From Chamaesiphon sp041738715 (GTDB taxonomy: Bacteria; Cyanobacteriota; Cyanobacteriia; Cyanobacteriales; Chamaesiphonaceae), in contig JBGSPI010000059.1 of the NCBI GenBank assembly GCA_041738715.1, positions 1-64,000 of the forward strand: a stretch of DNA of 64,000 bases, read 5' to 3'. Positions 17,649 through 27,601 of the stretch are shown here, in pieces (positions within the stretch are counted from its first letter, which is position 1; each line of letters starts with the position of its first letter). Under the pieces are notes generated by a model. The model was not told the origin of the DNA. It ran no database searches and saw only the letters and a program-made list of their open reading frames with translations. A program made the translations under genes and the position numbers.

Positions 17649-18323
17649 CTAAAATCCAGTGTCATGATTTCTTTTGGGACTGGTAGACAATGGCTTTGCT
17701 CTGGAAAATGCTTGTTTCTCCCAATTGCCCAAATTCAATTTAGGTTTAGGTTTTTGGGTCGCGCTTTCTTCCACCATCCCACTCCCATCTTGAGCAAAGT
17801 TAAATAACTTTTGAATGACAGCTTCAGGATTGCGGGCATTTTCTGGTTTCAAAGTAAACAATAGATTTTGACGATCGCATTTCTTGGTACCAGACTGGAG
17901 CGCGCAAACCACCGGTTGAGAGTTAACTGTGCCACTAGCTAACTCTAAATCCTTGAACGTACCACCGTTGTTATTTGCAGCTTGCTGAAGCCGTTCTGAG
18001 ACCATTTGGCAGCGTTTTTCTGGAGTAAATTCCTTACCAAAGTAATTACTGTTCCATGCTACCATGACTGCCTCACGATCGCCTTTTTGGACGACGGTTT
18101 TTAAATCCTGACAACTAACCTTAAGTGGATTAGCTGCTGCTGTGATCATTGAACCATCTGGAGTATCTGGTTCGACTGGTTGAGTATTATCGATAATTGT
18201 GGGTAACTGTGATTGAGCTATTTGGGGTATAAAAACAGTAGTTCCAGCAACAAAACAGGCTAGGAGAATTTGATTGATTATTGTTGTTATTTTCATGATT
18301 TTTTTAGATATTAAATAATTCAA
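17649..18323 (-). CDS. COP23-domain secreted protein
   Basis: A signal peptide (MKITTIINQILLACFVAGTT) starts at the in-frame ATG at 18296, the more likely start; the frame opens at 18323. The mature part matches the COP23 domain, named after a circadian oscillating protein of Cyanothece-type cyanobacteria. It has a first SCQDLKTV cysteine, VMVAWNSNYFG, the KRCQMVSERLQ cysteine helix, PVVCAL, KKCDRQNLLFTLKP and a final helix VIQKLFNF. Four conserved cysteines would form two disulfides in the periplasm. Function is unknown. A second small secreted protein gene lies just upstream in the same direction (20 bases), so the two may be one unit. Confidence 0.8.
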   Translation of the reverse strand: MNYLISKKIMKITTIINQILLACFVAGTTVFIPQIAQSQLPTIIDNTQPVEPDTPDGSMITAAANPLKVSCQDLKTVVQKGDREAVMVAWNSNYFGKEFTPEKRCQMVSERLQQAANNNGGTFKDLELASGTVNSQPVVCALQSGTKKCDRQNLLFTLKPENARNPEAVIQKLFNFAQDGSGMVEESATQKPKPKLNLGNWEKQAFSRAKPLSTSPKRNHDTGF

Positions 18324-18343
18324 ATATTAGGAATACAGATAGA

Positions 18344-18838
18344 TTAAAATCCTGGATTGATAGTGGTTTTATTCGGACTAGAAATAGTGGTCGATTGAGT
18401 GACTTGGATACTCGAACTAGTCCGAATTAGCTGACCTTTTTCGCGATCGTAGTTATAGTAACCAGGCTTGATCGCTTGATTGGGTTGAATACAGATAGTA
18501 TCAGTACTAACTCCATTGATGAAGGCTACATTTGGGCTGCAATCAACCCGACTCACACCCCATTGGGTGAGCATCGGGGTCACCTGATCTGCTGTTTTAT
18601 TAGCTTCGATCCGCATTCTTTCTTTTTCGATTTCAGCCTCTGCGGCAATCTTGGCTTTTTTAATCTCCACTTCCGCATTAATTTCGGCTGTGCGATGGGG
18701 TGGGTTAATGATGCTATTCAGAAGTGTCGTTCCAACACCAATCAAGTCTATTGATTGTGATTGTTCTTGGGCATAAACTGGCAAGCAGGTTGCCAAAATT
18801 GTGGTGATTAGAATTGCGCTAAGTTTAGTTTGGTGCAT
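18344..18838 (-). CDS. Small secreted protein with helical charged segment
   Basis: The frame opens at 18859, but the ATG at 18838 gives a classical signal peptide (MHQTKLSAILITTILATCLPVYAQ). The mature protein has a highly charged helix rich in A, E and K (EINAEVEIKKAKIAAEAEIE), likely a short coiled coil. A region with two cysteines (VDCSPNVAFINGV, DTICIQ) follows, then a Ser/Thr-rich tail. I know no family name. It precedes the COP23 gene on the same strand. Confidence 0.65.
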   Translation of the reverse strand: MHQTKLSAILITTILATCLPVYAQEQSQSIDLIGVGTTLLNSIINPPHRTAEINAEVEIKKAKIAAEAEIEKERMRIEANKTADQVTPMLTQWGVSRVDCSPNVAFINGVSTDTICIQPNQAIKPGYYNYDREKGQLIRTSSSIQVTQSTTISSPNKTTINPGF

Positions 18839-18951
18839 TTGTCGATCCTGCCCGATCATCTCGTTGATTTTACCTACAAGAGTTAACGACCGCTTTCCGC
18901 AATTTCAGAAATTTCCTGAGGTCATGTTATTCGTGATGGGCGAGGGGGAGT

Positions 18952-20766
18952 CTAATCCAATCGGAAATTAAACGGTAAGCGAGCGTAGACACCGCGAGGA
19001 TCATTGAGACTTTGCAAAATGCTTAATTCGGCTTTTACCTTGAGCAATTCGGCTGTTAGTGCGTCTTGACCTTGAGGCAGTTTAACCTCTTGACTGCCGA
19101 CAAATCGCTTGAGCAGTTTTTCCTCCCAGCCTTCAACAACGGGATACTCTTCTAATTCCCAATCTCGATCCAATTTAGCAGTTTCAGCAGCATAGGCGAT
19201 CGCCTCATTAAGACCACCGATCTGATCTACCAATCCAATCTTTTTCGCCTCAACCCCTGACCAGACACGACCTTGAGCAATTTCGGCCACTTTTTGTTTG
19301 GACAACTTCCGCGATTCGGAGACTTTATTGAGGAAATTATCATAGATATCATTGACCATTTGTTGGGAAATGGCTAGTTCTTGAGGAGTCCGGGGACGCG
19401 CAATAGTCGTGCTATCTGCCAATTTAGATGTTTTGATTGTATCCCAAGTAATCCCATTTTTATTAGCTAACTTTTGGTAATTAAAATTGATGCCAACTAC
19501 ACCAATGGAACCAGTAATAGTATTCGATTCAGCAAAGATTTTATTAGAATAAGTTGAGATCCAATATCCGCCAGAAGCTGCCACATCGCCCATTGAAACA
19601 ACGACTGGTTTTTCTTTTTGGAGGAGTCGAACTTCGCGCTGAATAATGTCAGATGCCAGGGCACTACCGCCGGGGCTATTGACCCTGAGTACGACTGCTT
19701 TAATATCTTTATCCGATCGCAATTCGCGTAGTTCACGAGCTAGACTATTGCCACCAATTTGGCCGGGTGTACCTTCTCCATTGACAATATTTCCCTGGGC
19801 ATAGAGTACCGCAATTTTTCGGCGGGAAATTTTCTGAGCATTACTAGCTACATCAGCATATTGACTAACAGTAACTTTCCGAAAAGAACTAGAATCTGCT
19901 TCATCCTCACCACTAATTTTTTTGAGTTCAGCAATTACTTCATCTGGATAAGCAGTGCGATCTACTAACCGATTTTCGATCGCCTGTTTTGATGTAAGGA
20001 TACCGCGTTCGTCAGCAATTTGCTGAATCAAATTCGGGGTGAGTTTCCGACTAGTACTAATGCTTGTTTTAAAATCACCCCAGAGATTATTCAATAACTC
20101 CTGAGTTTCTTGCCGCGCCGCTGGACTAAATTTGTCTAAAGACCAAGTTTCGCCCAATGATTTGTATTTACCAACACGAACAACTTCAACACCAATACCG
20201 TATTTATCAAAAGCGTTTTTAAAAAACATTGTCTCCGATCGAAAGCCATTAATATCGATCGAACCCATTGGATTAATCAGCAGTTGATTGGCAACTGAGG
20301 CGAGATAATAGTCTCGTTTATCCATATCGATATCATAGGCAATAATCTTTTTGCCAGTTTTGCGAAATCGCTCTAATGCGCTACGCACTTCTTTGAGTGT
20401 AGCAAATCCAGTTCCACCAGGCAGTTTACCACTACTACCATCTAAATAAATTGCCACAATCTGTGAATCTTTGGCTGCGAAATCGATTGCATCCAATACG
20501 GCTTTTAATTCTATTGTTGGGCTAGCCTGTCCGGCGATCGCGTCTTGGATTGTCTGTCCAGGATCGAGATCGACAATTGATCGAGATAAATCGATCGTCA
20601 AAATCGATTTGTCTGCAACTGAAACAGCTTCATTTTTAGTAGCGTAACTATTGACAATTATCCCAATAATAGTGGCAAATAAAGTCAATGAAATTGCCGA
20701 AAATAGCGTCAAGCTGAGGAAACTACCGACGGTACTAGCCAAAGCCTGTTTAATAAATTGACGCAT
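18952..20766 (-). CDS. sppA: Signal peptide peptidase SppA, 67K type
   Basis: SppA degrades cleaved signal peptides in the membrane. The 604-residue length and two tandem S49 peptidase repeats mark the long (67K) type. An N-terminal transmembrane helix lies at about residues 15-40. The catalytic lysine is K202 in GKYKSLGE, in the first repeat, and the nucleophile is S398 in GDVAASGGYW, in the second, matching the split Ser/Lys dyad of the E. coli enzyme. RVNSPGGSA precedes it. In cyanobacteria SppA-type proteases have also been linked to acclimation of light harvesting; that role is not testable here. Confidence 0.95.
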   Translation of the reverse strand: MRQFIKQALASTVGSFLSLTLFSAISLTLFATIIGIIVNSYATKNEAVSVADKSILTIDLSRSIVDLDPGQTIQDAIAGQASPTIELKAVLDAIDFAAKDSQIVAIYLDGSSGKLPGGTGFATLKEVRSALERFRKTGKKIIAYDIDMDKRDYYLASVANQLLINPMGSIDINGFRSETMFFKNAFDKYGIGVEVVRVGKYKSLGETWSLDKFSPAARQETQELLNNLWGDFKTSISTSRKLTPNLIQQIADERGILTSKQAIENRLVDRTAYPDEVIAELKKISGEDEADSSSFRKVTVSQYADVASNAQKISRRKIAVLYAQGNIVNGEGTPGQIGGNSLARELRELRSDKDIKAVVLRVNSPGGSALASDIIQREVRLLQKEKPVVVSMGDVAASGGYWISTYSNKIFAESNTITGSIGVVGINFNYQKLANKNGITWDTIKTSKLADSTTIARPRTPQELAISQQMVNDIYDNFLNKVSESRKLSKQKVAEIAQGRVWSGVEAKKIGLVDQIGGLNEAIAYAAETAKLDRDWELEEYPVVEGWEEKLLKRFVGSQEVKLPQGQDALTAELLKVKAELSILQSLNDPRGVYARLPFNFRLD

Positions 20767-20983
20767 ATATATATTTCGAGAAATGGATGTGAGGAACAGA
20801 GATGTTGGTGCAATATCGGTCGCCTATTTAGCCATGCCAAATAAGTATGCTTTTATGCCGCCGCAGTCGGACTTCGATCAACAAAAGCTAGAGTCTGGTA
20901 GGGTATATTATGCCCAAACTAAATCAGTAGCTCTCTACCGTAGATGAAAAAAGGTGATTTTGGCGTATATTTTGTTACATTAA

Positions 20984-22009
20984 CTATCTCTCGATTTGCA
21001 GACAATTCTGGTGTTGTAATGCTGTTAAATTAGCATTTCCAGTGCAAAATAGCACTGTCTGGATTTCCGCCATTAATATTTGGACTAATTCCACCACTGC
21101 GGCGGTGGAAGTATCCGCAGCCTGAAGAAAGGGGAGAGCTAAACCACCAAGGTCGGCTCCTAAGGCGATTGCCTTGGCGATATCCAAGCCATTACGCAAA
21201 CCACCAGAGGCAATCAATGGCAAATTTGAATCGATAGCGCGAATCGTCCGAATACATTCGGTTGTCGGAATCCCCCAATCCGCAAAAGTCTGACCTAATC
21301 GACGTTGGAGGGCTGTTTTTGCCCGTTCGCTCTCTACCTTTGCCCAGGAAGTCCCGCCAGCACCGGCCACATCGATCCCACTGACTCCTGCCGCGATTAA
21401 CTGTTGCGCCATCGTGGCGGAAATACCATTCCCGACCTCTTTGATAATTACAGGCACAGGTAACTGCTGACAGACAGTAGCAATTTGATCGAGTAATCCC
21501 TTAAAATTAGTATCACCCTGGGGTTGAATGCACTCCTGGAGCGGATTGAGATGCAAAATCAGTCCATCGGCTTCTAGTATTTCTACTGCGCGGAGACACT
21601 CCTCCATCCCATAACGATAATTCAGTTGAACTGCGCCGAGATTAGCCAGTAATAAAATATCTGGCGCAATCTGGCGAACTTGGAATGTGTCCGCCACCTC
21701 AGGTTTTTCGATGGCTACCCGCTGAGAACCAACACCCATTGCTAATTTATATTCCTGCGCTACAGCCGCAAGACGCTGATTGATTTCTTTTGCTTGTGCT
21801 GTACCACCTGTCATTGAGGAAATCAAAATCGGTGCGCTGAGTTGTTTGCCAAGAAATTTAGTGCTCAAATCGATTTCTGGATAATCTAATTCTGGTAGAC
21901 AACTATGAGTAAACTGGTAGCGATCGAATCCACTGCTCTGTCGCTGAAACTGAACATCTGATTCTAGACAAATTCTGATATGCTCGGCTTTACGTTGAAC
22001 TGTAGACAT
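20984..22009 (-). CDS. fni: Type 2 isopentenyl-diphosphate delta-isomerase (FMN-dependent)
   Basis: This 341-residue flavoenzyme interconverts IPP and DMAPP, supplying carotenoids, the chlorophyll phytyl chain and quinones. Visible motifs are SSMTGGTAQAKEIN near the N-terminus, MGVGSQR, LHLNPLQECIQPQGD (active-site Gln and metal-binding Glu region), IIKEVGNGIS, DVAGAGGTSWAKVE, ASGGLRNGLDIAKA and GADLGGLALPFL. Cyanobacteria lack type 1 Idi, so type 2 is expected. The start codon is immediately preceded (mRNA sense) by a CCCTAACCCC repeat. The dndE gene is divergent from it, 145 bases away. Confidence 0.95.
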   Translation of the reverse strand: MSTVQRKAEHIRICLESDVQFQRQSSGFDRYQFTHSCLPELDYPEIDLSTKFLGKQLSAPILISSMTGGTAQAKEINQRLAAVAQEYKLAMGVGSQRVAIEKPEVADTFQVRQIAPDILLLANLGAVQLNYRYGMEECLRAVEILEADGLILHLNPLQECIQPQGDTNFKGLLDQIATVCQQLPVPVIIKEVGNGISATMAQQLIAAGVSGIDVAGAGGTSWAKVESERAKTALQRRLGQTFADWGIPTTECIRTIRAIDSNLPLIASGGLRNGLDIAKAIALGADLGGLALPFLQAADTSTAAVVELVQILMAEIQTVLFCTGNANLTALQHQNCLQIER

Positions 22010-22154
22010 AGATTAGGGGTTAGGGTGTCGGGAATAATTATTAGTTGTGACAGGATAGTTCGCTGTCTCCCAGTCTCCGCCATCGATTGAACAGTAACTA
22101 GCAACTTGGGCTGATAGAGGTTTAGACTGATTGATAAATGACCAACAACTATCA

Positions 22155-22541
22155 ATGGAACCACCTGTTAATAATATTAGACTGTCACAACCGGCTAAAG
22201 ACCAATTGGTGAAACTCAAGCGATTGACGAAAATCGAGCAGTGGAATATTTTGTGTCGCTGGGCGTTTTGCCGTTCACTAGCAGAAACGGCCCCCCCTTC
22301 TATCATACCGATTCCGGCAGATAGTAATCTGGAAATGAGTTGGCGAGTATTTGGCGGGGATATTGCAGATATTTTGATTCTCGCACTGAAACAACGCTGT
22401 TATCAGGATGGTTTAGGTACACAGCCGGAAATTCTCAGCCAGCAATTTCGACTCCATTTACATCGTGGGATTGGTTATCTGGCTGGCGATCCTAATTTGC
22501 GACAGATTGAAGATTTGGTCAATCTGGCAGTCGATCGTTAA
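22155..22541 (+). CDS. dndE: DndE-like DNA phosphorothioation protein, orphan
   Basis: This 128-residue protein matches DndE along its whole length: IRLSQPAKDQLVKLKRLTKI, QWNILCRWAFCRSLAE, the WRVFGGDIADILILALKQRC helix and HLHRGIGYLAGDPNL at the C-terminus. DndE is a small component of the DndCDE complex that puts sulfur into the DNA backbone; its structure suggests binding to nicked DNA. The frame opens at a TTG (22131), but the ATG at 22155 is preferred. No dndB, dndC, dndD or dndFGH gene is in the window. The only sulfur donor candidate, a cysteine desulfurase at 52052, is 30 kb away. It sits between fni and def, so it is an orphan or a relic of a dispersed system. Confidence 0.85.
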   Translation: MEPPVNNIRLSQPAKDQLVKLKRLTKIEQWNILCRWAFCRSLAETAPPSIIPIPADSNLEMSWRVFGGDIADILILALKQRCYQDGLGTQPEILSQQFRLHLHRGIGYLAGDPNLRQIEDLVNLAVDR

Positions 22542-22603
22542 ATCTATTTAAAATACCCTAAAAGTTGGAATGCTCCCAAGCCACAAAAATTAATGATTAA
22601 TAG

Positions 22604-23131
22604 TTAATTAAAAGCGATCTTAAGGTATTCTGCTTCAGTGATTAATTCGGTTGGATCTGAGACTCGATCGGGAAATAAAATTCCATCGAGATGATCGAGT
22701 TCATGCTGAAAAATTCTCGCAACAAATCCAGTTAGTTCCGTGTGAACTAACTCACCAGACTTAGTCAGATATTTTACCTCAATTGTTTCATTTCTAGGGA
22801 CAAATCCTCTTAGCTCGGGTACACTCAGACAGCCTTCCCAACCTCGGATAATTTCGGTAGATCGATCGATAATTTGAGGATTAATCATCGCCGTTGGTTC
22901 CATGGTTGGTGCTAATGGGTAGCGCGGACTTGGACGAGAGGCGACAATAAATAGCCGCATAGATTCAGCTATCTGTGGTGCAGCAATGCCGACACCATTA
23001 GCAGCGTGAGCAGTGGCAACTAAATCATCAATTAGAACGTCAATTTGTGGATTGGTAAAATCGTCAATGGTCTGAGATTTTTGGCGTAAAATTGAGTTGC
23101 CAATTGTGGAAATCTGACGAATTGTAGTCAT
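22604..23131 (-). CDS. def: Peptide deformylase
   Basis: This enzyme removes the formyl group from nascent proteins. The three signature motifs are intact: GVGIAAPQI, EGCLSVP (metal-binding Cys) and QHELDH (two metal-binding His and the catalytic Glu). The ATG at 23131 (MTTIRQIS) is preferred over one nine bases upstream. The partner gene fmt is in the same window at 40388, about 17 kb away, rather than adjacent as in many bacteria. Confidence 0.96.
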   Translation of the reverse strand: MTTIRQISTIGNSILRQKSQTIDDFTNPQIDVLIDDLVATAHAANGVGIAAPQIAESMRLFIVASRPSPRYPLAPTMEPTAMINPQIIDRSTEIIRGWEGCLSVPELRGFVPRNETIEVKYLTKSGELVHTELTGFVARIFQHELDHLDGILFPDRVSDPTELITEAEYLKIAFN

Positions 23132-23180
23132 CGCAGTCAATCAGAAATTCTGGGTTATTAGCTGTAGTTATTTTAGTATC

Positions 23181-23226
23181 AAAATGGAGTAGAGCCTACC
23201 GTAATTAGTTGACTCTACTCCATTTT
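23181..23226 (-). terminator. Terminator after gap2
   Basis: A 14-base inverted repeat (AAAATGGAGTAGAG / CTCTACTCCATTTT) with an 18-base loop lies 76 bases past the gap2 stop. It has T runs on both strands and could work in either direction. Confidence 0.75.
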
Positions 23227-23301
23227 TCACCTATTTCTTGCTCATTTTCGCCTCTAATGGCTAAAGTCGAGTTGAAAAAGTCGGGGCTATGTCTTTACTA
23301 A

Positions 23302-24315
23302 TTATCGAACCCAGTTTTTACCGACGATTTCAGCCAAGTCAACTACCCGTTGGCTGTAACCCCATTCGTTATCGTACCAAGCAATAACTTTGACCATATC
23401 ATCGCCCATTACCATCGTCAGACTAGCATCAATGGTCGAAGAGGCATCAGTACCCTTGAAATCGCTGGAAACTAGTGGTAGCTCACAGAAGTCCAAAATA
23501 CCTTTCATCGGACCATTAGCAGCCGCCTTGAGGACTGAATTCACTTCTTCTGCAAAGGTTTTCTTCTCGACATTGACGACCAAATCGACAACGGATACGT
23601 TGGGCGTAGGTACGCGAAGGGCGATGCCGTTCAGCTTCCCTTTCAATTCTGGTAACACTAAAGCCACTGCCTTCGCTGCACCCGTCGAAGTCGGGACAAT
23701 ATTCATTGCCGCCGCACGTGCGCGACGTAAATCGCGGTGGGAAGCATCTAGCAACCGTTGGTCGCCAGTATAACTATGAGTTGTGGTCATTGTCCCTTTG
23801 ATAATCCCAAAATTATCATTGAGGACTTTGGCAAAGGGTGCTAGACAGTTGGTAGTACAGCTAGCGTTGCTAATGATAAAGTGTTTATTATGATCGTAGT
23901 CTTTTTCGTTAACCCCAACGACGAAGGTTCCATCTTCATCTTTACCAGGGGCAGTGATCAATACTTTTTTTGCACCAGCATTGATGTGTCTGGAAGCACC
24001 CGCATGACTGATAAAGACCCCTGTAGATTCAATTACTAAGTCGATATCCCATGCTTTCCAGGGTAAATTGTCAGGGTTGCGATCGGATACACATTTGATC
24101 GTCTTACCGTTGACAGTGATGGAGTTGTCATCACAACTGATATCCGCATCAAACTTGCCTAACATGGTGTCATACCGCAGCAAGTGTGCATTGGTAGCAG
24201 GGTCGGAAGTATCGTTAATCCCGACCACTTCAATATGGCTGTCAGTTCTGCCTAACCAACACCGCATAAAATTCCGACCGATCCGTCCAAACCCATTAAT
24301 CGCGACTCTAATCAC
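23302..24315 (-). CDS. gap2: Glyceraldehyde-3-phosphate dehydrogenase, Gap2 type
   Basis: Gap2 is the cyanobacterial GAPDH of the Calvin cycle and gluconeogenesis, able to use NADPH. The product (337 residues) has NGFGRIGRNF, the catalytic ASCTTNC, the HSYTGDQRLLDASHRDLRRAR S-loop and the WYDNEWGYSQRV end. The RNFMRCWLGR start and the GINDTSDP sequence after the second strand, rather than an Asp-ending NAD-specific motif, fit Gap2 instead of glycolytic Gap1. No CP12-like tail is fused. It is followed by a strong terminator, so it is probably monocistronic. Confidence 0.95.
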   Translation of the reverse strand: MIRVAINGFGRIGRNFMRCWLGRTDSHIEVVGINDTSDPATNAHLLRYDTMLGKFDADISCDDNSITVNGKTIKCVSDRNPDNLPWKAWDIDLVIESTGVFISHAGASRHINAGAKKVLITAPGKDEDGTFVVGVNEKDYDHNKHFIISNASCTTNCLAPFAKVLNDNFGIIKGTMTTTHSYTGDQRLLDASHRDLRRARAAAMNIVPTSTGAAKAVALVLPELKGKLNGIALRVPTPNVSVVDLVVNVEKKTFAEEVNSVLKAAANGPMKGILDFCELPLVSSDFKGTDASSTIDASLTMVMGDDMVKVIAWYDNEWGYSQRVVDLAEIVGKNWVR

Positions 24316-24509
24316 AGCCTTTTGCCCTCTTCTTATAAATCTCAGTAAATATCTAGATACATTTAACCGAGTAAATTTCGGTAACGAAGTTAGCCAAATT
24401 TACTCATATCTTTAAACACCGATCAGTCCAGATCATATCGCAAAGCATACACATCGATCTCGTCGATCAGGCGAAAGAATCGGTATTTTTTTCAATCCAC
24501 CCTAGATTC

Positions 24510-27500
24510 CTATCCCGTATTCCGCATTCCGGCGGCAATCCCGTTAATGGTTAGCAGGGCACCGTCGAGCAGTTCCTTCTTGCTGTAGCGGGAGTAGATC
24601 ATCCCTGCGCCGCCATGTTGGCGGAGACGTTTTAGGAGTGAGACTTGGAGGAAACCCAAGGGGACGATGCTCCCATTGCGGAGTTGAACAGATCTTTGCA
24701 GTTCGGGATTATCGTCTAGTAATCGTTCGTGACCGGAAATCTTCAGCACCATATCACAGACGAGATGATACTCTTGGGTGATTTGGTTGAATAGGGAGAT
24801 AAATCTCTCCTTGTCGTCTGGGTGGGAGAGTTCTTCCACGTAGTGACGGGCGATTTGGAGATCGACTTTAGAAATGGTCATTTCCACTTTGGAAATTGCC
24901 ATGCGGAAAAATGGCCATTTGCGGTAGAAACCGCGCAACAGGTCAAAGTTTTCTTCGGGCGACTCAGCGACAAATTCTTGAATCGCCGTACCCACACCGT
25001 ACCAGGAGGGGAGGAGGAATCGGCTTTGCGTCCAGCTAAACACCCAGGGAATGGCCCGGAGACTGGCGAGATCCCGTTTACCCCCACGTCTGGCGGGACG
25101 GGAACTAATTTGGAGATGACTAATTTCATCGATCGGTGTAACTTGATGAAAGAAGTTGACCAGATCGGGACAATCATATACCAAGGCGCGGTAATGACGG
25201 CGCGATCGATCGGCCAGATCTTCGATGACCTGATTCCACGGTTCAATATCATCCACACTCCCAGAGAGAATACTGGTTTGAATCACTGCACTGGCAACCT
25301 GTTCGAGGTTATAGAGGGCGAGTTCAGGCAGGGAATATTTAGAAGCGAGAACTTCACCCTGTTCGGTAATCTTGATCCGCCCATTAATACTCTGCCCTGG
25401 TTGAGCTAAAATCGCCTCGTGGGATGGTCCACCCCCGCGACCGACACTTCCACCTCTACCGTGGAAAATCCGCAGCTTAACGCCGTATTTCTCGACGATC
25501 GCTTGCAGGGCTTTTTGGGCTTTATGAATTTCCCAGTTACTACTGAGAAATCCCGCATCTTTATTGCTGTCAGAATAGCCCAGCATCACCTCTTGGAGAT
25601 TGGGGACTAAACCTGGAACAGCGGTGGCGGGAGTCGGCTGATAGCCACCAGCTAGAGCCGATCGATAGAGGGGTAGCTCGAACAACGATTGCATCACAAT
25701 CGGGGCTTTTTTGAGATCTTCGACGGTTTCAAATAGGGGGACGACTTGCAGACTGGTAATCCCGGTAGCTGGGTCGTACAATCCGGCTTCTTTAGCTAGC
25801 AGCATTACTTCTAGAATGTCGCTGACATCCCGATTCATACTGATCACGTAGGTTTGACAGATTTCTGGGCCAAATTCCTGGTGAAGTCGGCGGAGCATCC
25901 GAAAGGTTTCGACAGTTTCGGCTGTTTTGAGGGAGAAGGGTAATTCGCCAGGAATTAATGGGCGACGGGTTTTGAGTTCGCCGACCAACCACTGAACGCG
26001 CTCGGCTTCACAGAGATCGTGATAGGGCTGGGGGAGTACTTGGAGATACTCAGCAATTTCCGCGATCGTATCTGCATGACGGCCACTCTCTTGGCGGATA
26101 TCCAGTTGGGCGAGATTGAAACCGTAGATTTCCACCTGACAGATCAGGGTTTCCAAGGCTTGACAAGTTAGTCCGGTTTGATTCAAACTTTGGCGAATTA
26201 GGTACAGTTCTTTGAGGAAATCTGCCCCAGAATGGTAACAGGTATTGGGGTTGAGTTCCGCTTTGATCGATTGTAAACTATCCCAATCGGCGACTTGACG
26301 ACTGCGATCGAGTGTATTGGAGAGTCGGGTCACAATATAAGCAAGTTTGAGACGGTATGGTTCCTGACGGTAGCGGATGGCTAACTGGTCATAAATTTCG
26401 GGGAAATGGGCTTTATCCTGTTCGAGCGATTCTAGCAGAGCAGGTAAAACATTACTCCAGTGGAGAGACAGACTAAGCGAAGTACTTAGCCCGCGTGTAG
26501 ATTTGATGTATTTCTTGAGGACAATTCCCCGCTGATAGCAAGCAGTTTGCCATGTAATCTTAGGCGTGACGGATGGATTGCCATCACGATCGGATCCAAC
26601 CCAAGAACCGAACCGACAAAACCGATTGCTGGGGGGAGTCAGATGGGGAAATGACTGTTTGAGCGAAAGATTTAGCCGTTGGGAAAGTTGGGGAATCGCA
26701 TCGAATAAAACTTCCTCAAAGTAGTGAAGTGTATAGTCTACCTCATCCAGTACGGTGGGTTTAAATTGATGTAACTCATCAGTCCGCCACCATAACAAAA
26801 TTTCTTCCAAGAGTTGTCCTTCAAGTTCGACAGTTTCCCAGGAAGACTCGATGCCTAAGTGCTGCATTTCTTCTTCGGCTCGATCGAGTTTTTCGAGAAT
26901 CTTAGCCACCCGTCGTTGTTTATCGCGAATCGTGTGGCGTACAATTTCCGTTGGGTGAGCGGTAAAGACTAAGCCAATGTCTAACTCATCCAGCAACCGC
27001 TGAACTTGCTGGGGTGGAACTCCAGCCGCTTTGAGGAATGGGAATAATGCCGTAAATGTACCCCGGTCCTTCGGTGGTTCGTTCGCAGCTTGCCAATTCT
27101 TTTCGAGTAAACCCGCACCTAATACGCCACTAGACTGATGTGCTGGGCTAGTGACTGCGGGGGGCGTTTTTTTCAGTGACAACTTGAGTGCTAGTTTTTG
27201 TTCACGCTGTTCGTAGTGCTGTTCGACGATATTAATCAGTTGGAAGTAAAGGGCGAATGCCCGTGCAGCCCGAATGGCATCATTGAGGTCGAGCTTTTCG
27301 ATTAATTGATGTACCTGTCCCGATAACGGTTCTACAGCCATCCCTTCTGGTGAGCACATCTCACGCAACTGATTGAGCAAGTTGACTAAATCTTGGCCGC
27401 AAGCATCGCGCAGCACCCGCTCCCACAGGTCTTCAATTACCTTGAGGCGATAGTGTAGTAATAAATTGGGTGGAGATGTGACCATCAAATCTGGTTCAAA

Positions 27501-27536
27501 TGGGTGGGCTATCTGATGCATATGAGATCTACTCAC
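24510..27536 (-). CDS. ppc: Phosphoenolpyruvate carboxylase
   Basis: Ppc adds bicarbonate to PEP to make oxaloacetate, the anaplerotic entry to the TCA cycle. At 1008 residues it has the usual cyanobacterial length. The catalytic histidine lies in FTAHPTEIVRHT; other motifs are GSWVGSDRDGNPSV, LGYSDSNKDAGF, FHGRGGSVGRGGGP (PEP-binding loop), QGEVLASKY and the conserved C-terminal MRNTG. The N-terminal phosphorylation serine motif of plant enzymes is absent, as expected for bacteria. A small conserved ORF lies 65 bases upstream on the same strand. Confidence 0.97.
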   Translation of the reverse strand: MSRSHMHQIAHPFEPDLMVTSPPNLLLHYRLKVIEDLWERVLRDACGQDLVNLLNQLREMCSPEGMAVEPLSGQVHQLIEKLDLNDAIRAARAFALYFQLINIVEQHYEQREQKLALKLSLKKTPPAVTSPAHQSSGVLGAGLLEKNWQAANEPPKDRGTFTALFPFLKAAGVPPQQVQRLLDELDIGLVFTAHPTEIVRHTIRDKQRRVAKILEKLDRAEEEMQHLGIESSWETVELEGQLLEEILLWWRTDELHQFKPTVLDEVDYTLHYFEEVLFDAIPQLSQRLNLSLKQSFPHLTPPSNRFCRFGSWVGSDRDGNPSVTPKITWQTACYQRGIVLKKYIKSTRGLSTSLSLSLHWSNVLPALLESLEQDKAHFPEIYDQLAIRYRQEPYRLKLAYIVTRLSNTLDRSRQVADWDSLQSIKAELNPNTCYHSGADFLKELYLIRQSLNQTGLTCQALETLICQVEIYGFNLAQLDIRQESGRHADTIAEIAEYLQVLPQPYHDLCEAERVQWLVGELKTRRPLIPGELPFSLKTAETVETFRMLRRLHQEFGPEICQTYVISMNRDVSDILEVMLLAKEAGLYDPATGITSLQVVPLFETVEDLKKAPIVMQSLFELPLYRSALAGGYQPTPATAVPGLVPNLQEVMLGYSDSNKDAGFLSSNWEIHKAQKALQAIVEKYGVKLRIFHGRGGSVGRGGGPSHEAILAQPGQSINGRIKITEQGEVLASKYSLPELALYNLEQVASAVIQTSILSGSVDDIEPWNQVIEDLADRSRRHYRALVYDCPDLVNFFHQVTPIDEISHLQISSRPARRGGKRDLASLRAIPWVFSWTQSRFLLPSWYGVGTAIQEFVAESPEENFDLLRGFYRKWPFFRMAISKVEMTISKVDLQIARHYVEELSHPDDKERFISLFNQITQEYHLVCDMVLKISGHERLLDDNPELQRSVQLRNGSIVPLGFLQVSLLKRLRQHGGAGMIYSRYSKKELLDGALLTINGIAAGMRNTG

Positions 27537-27601
27537 GGATTAGAAGTGGGTGCAAACTACCCAGAAATGGGCGAGCAAGTTAGACAGGGAAGGGAAACGG
27601 T

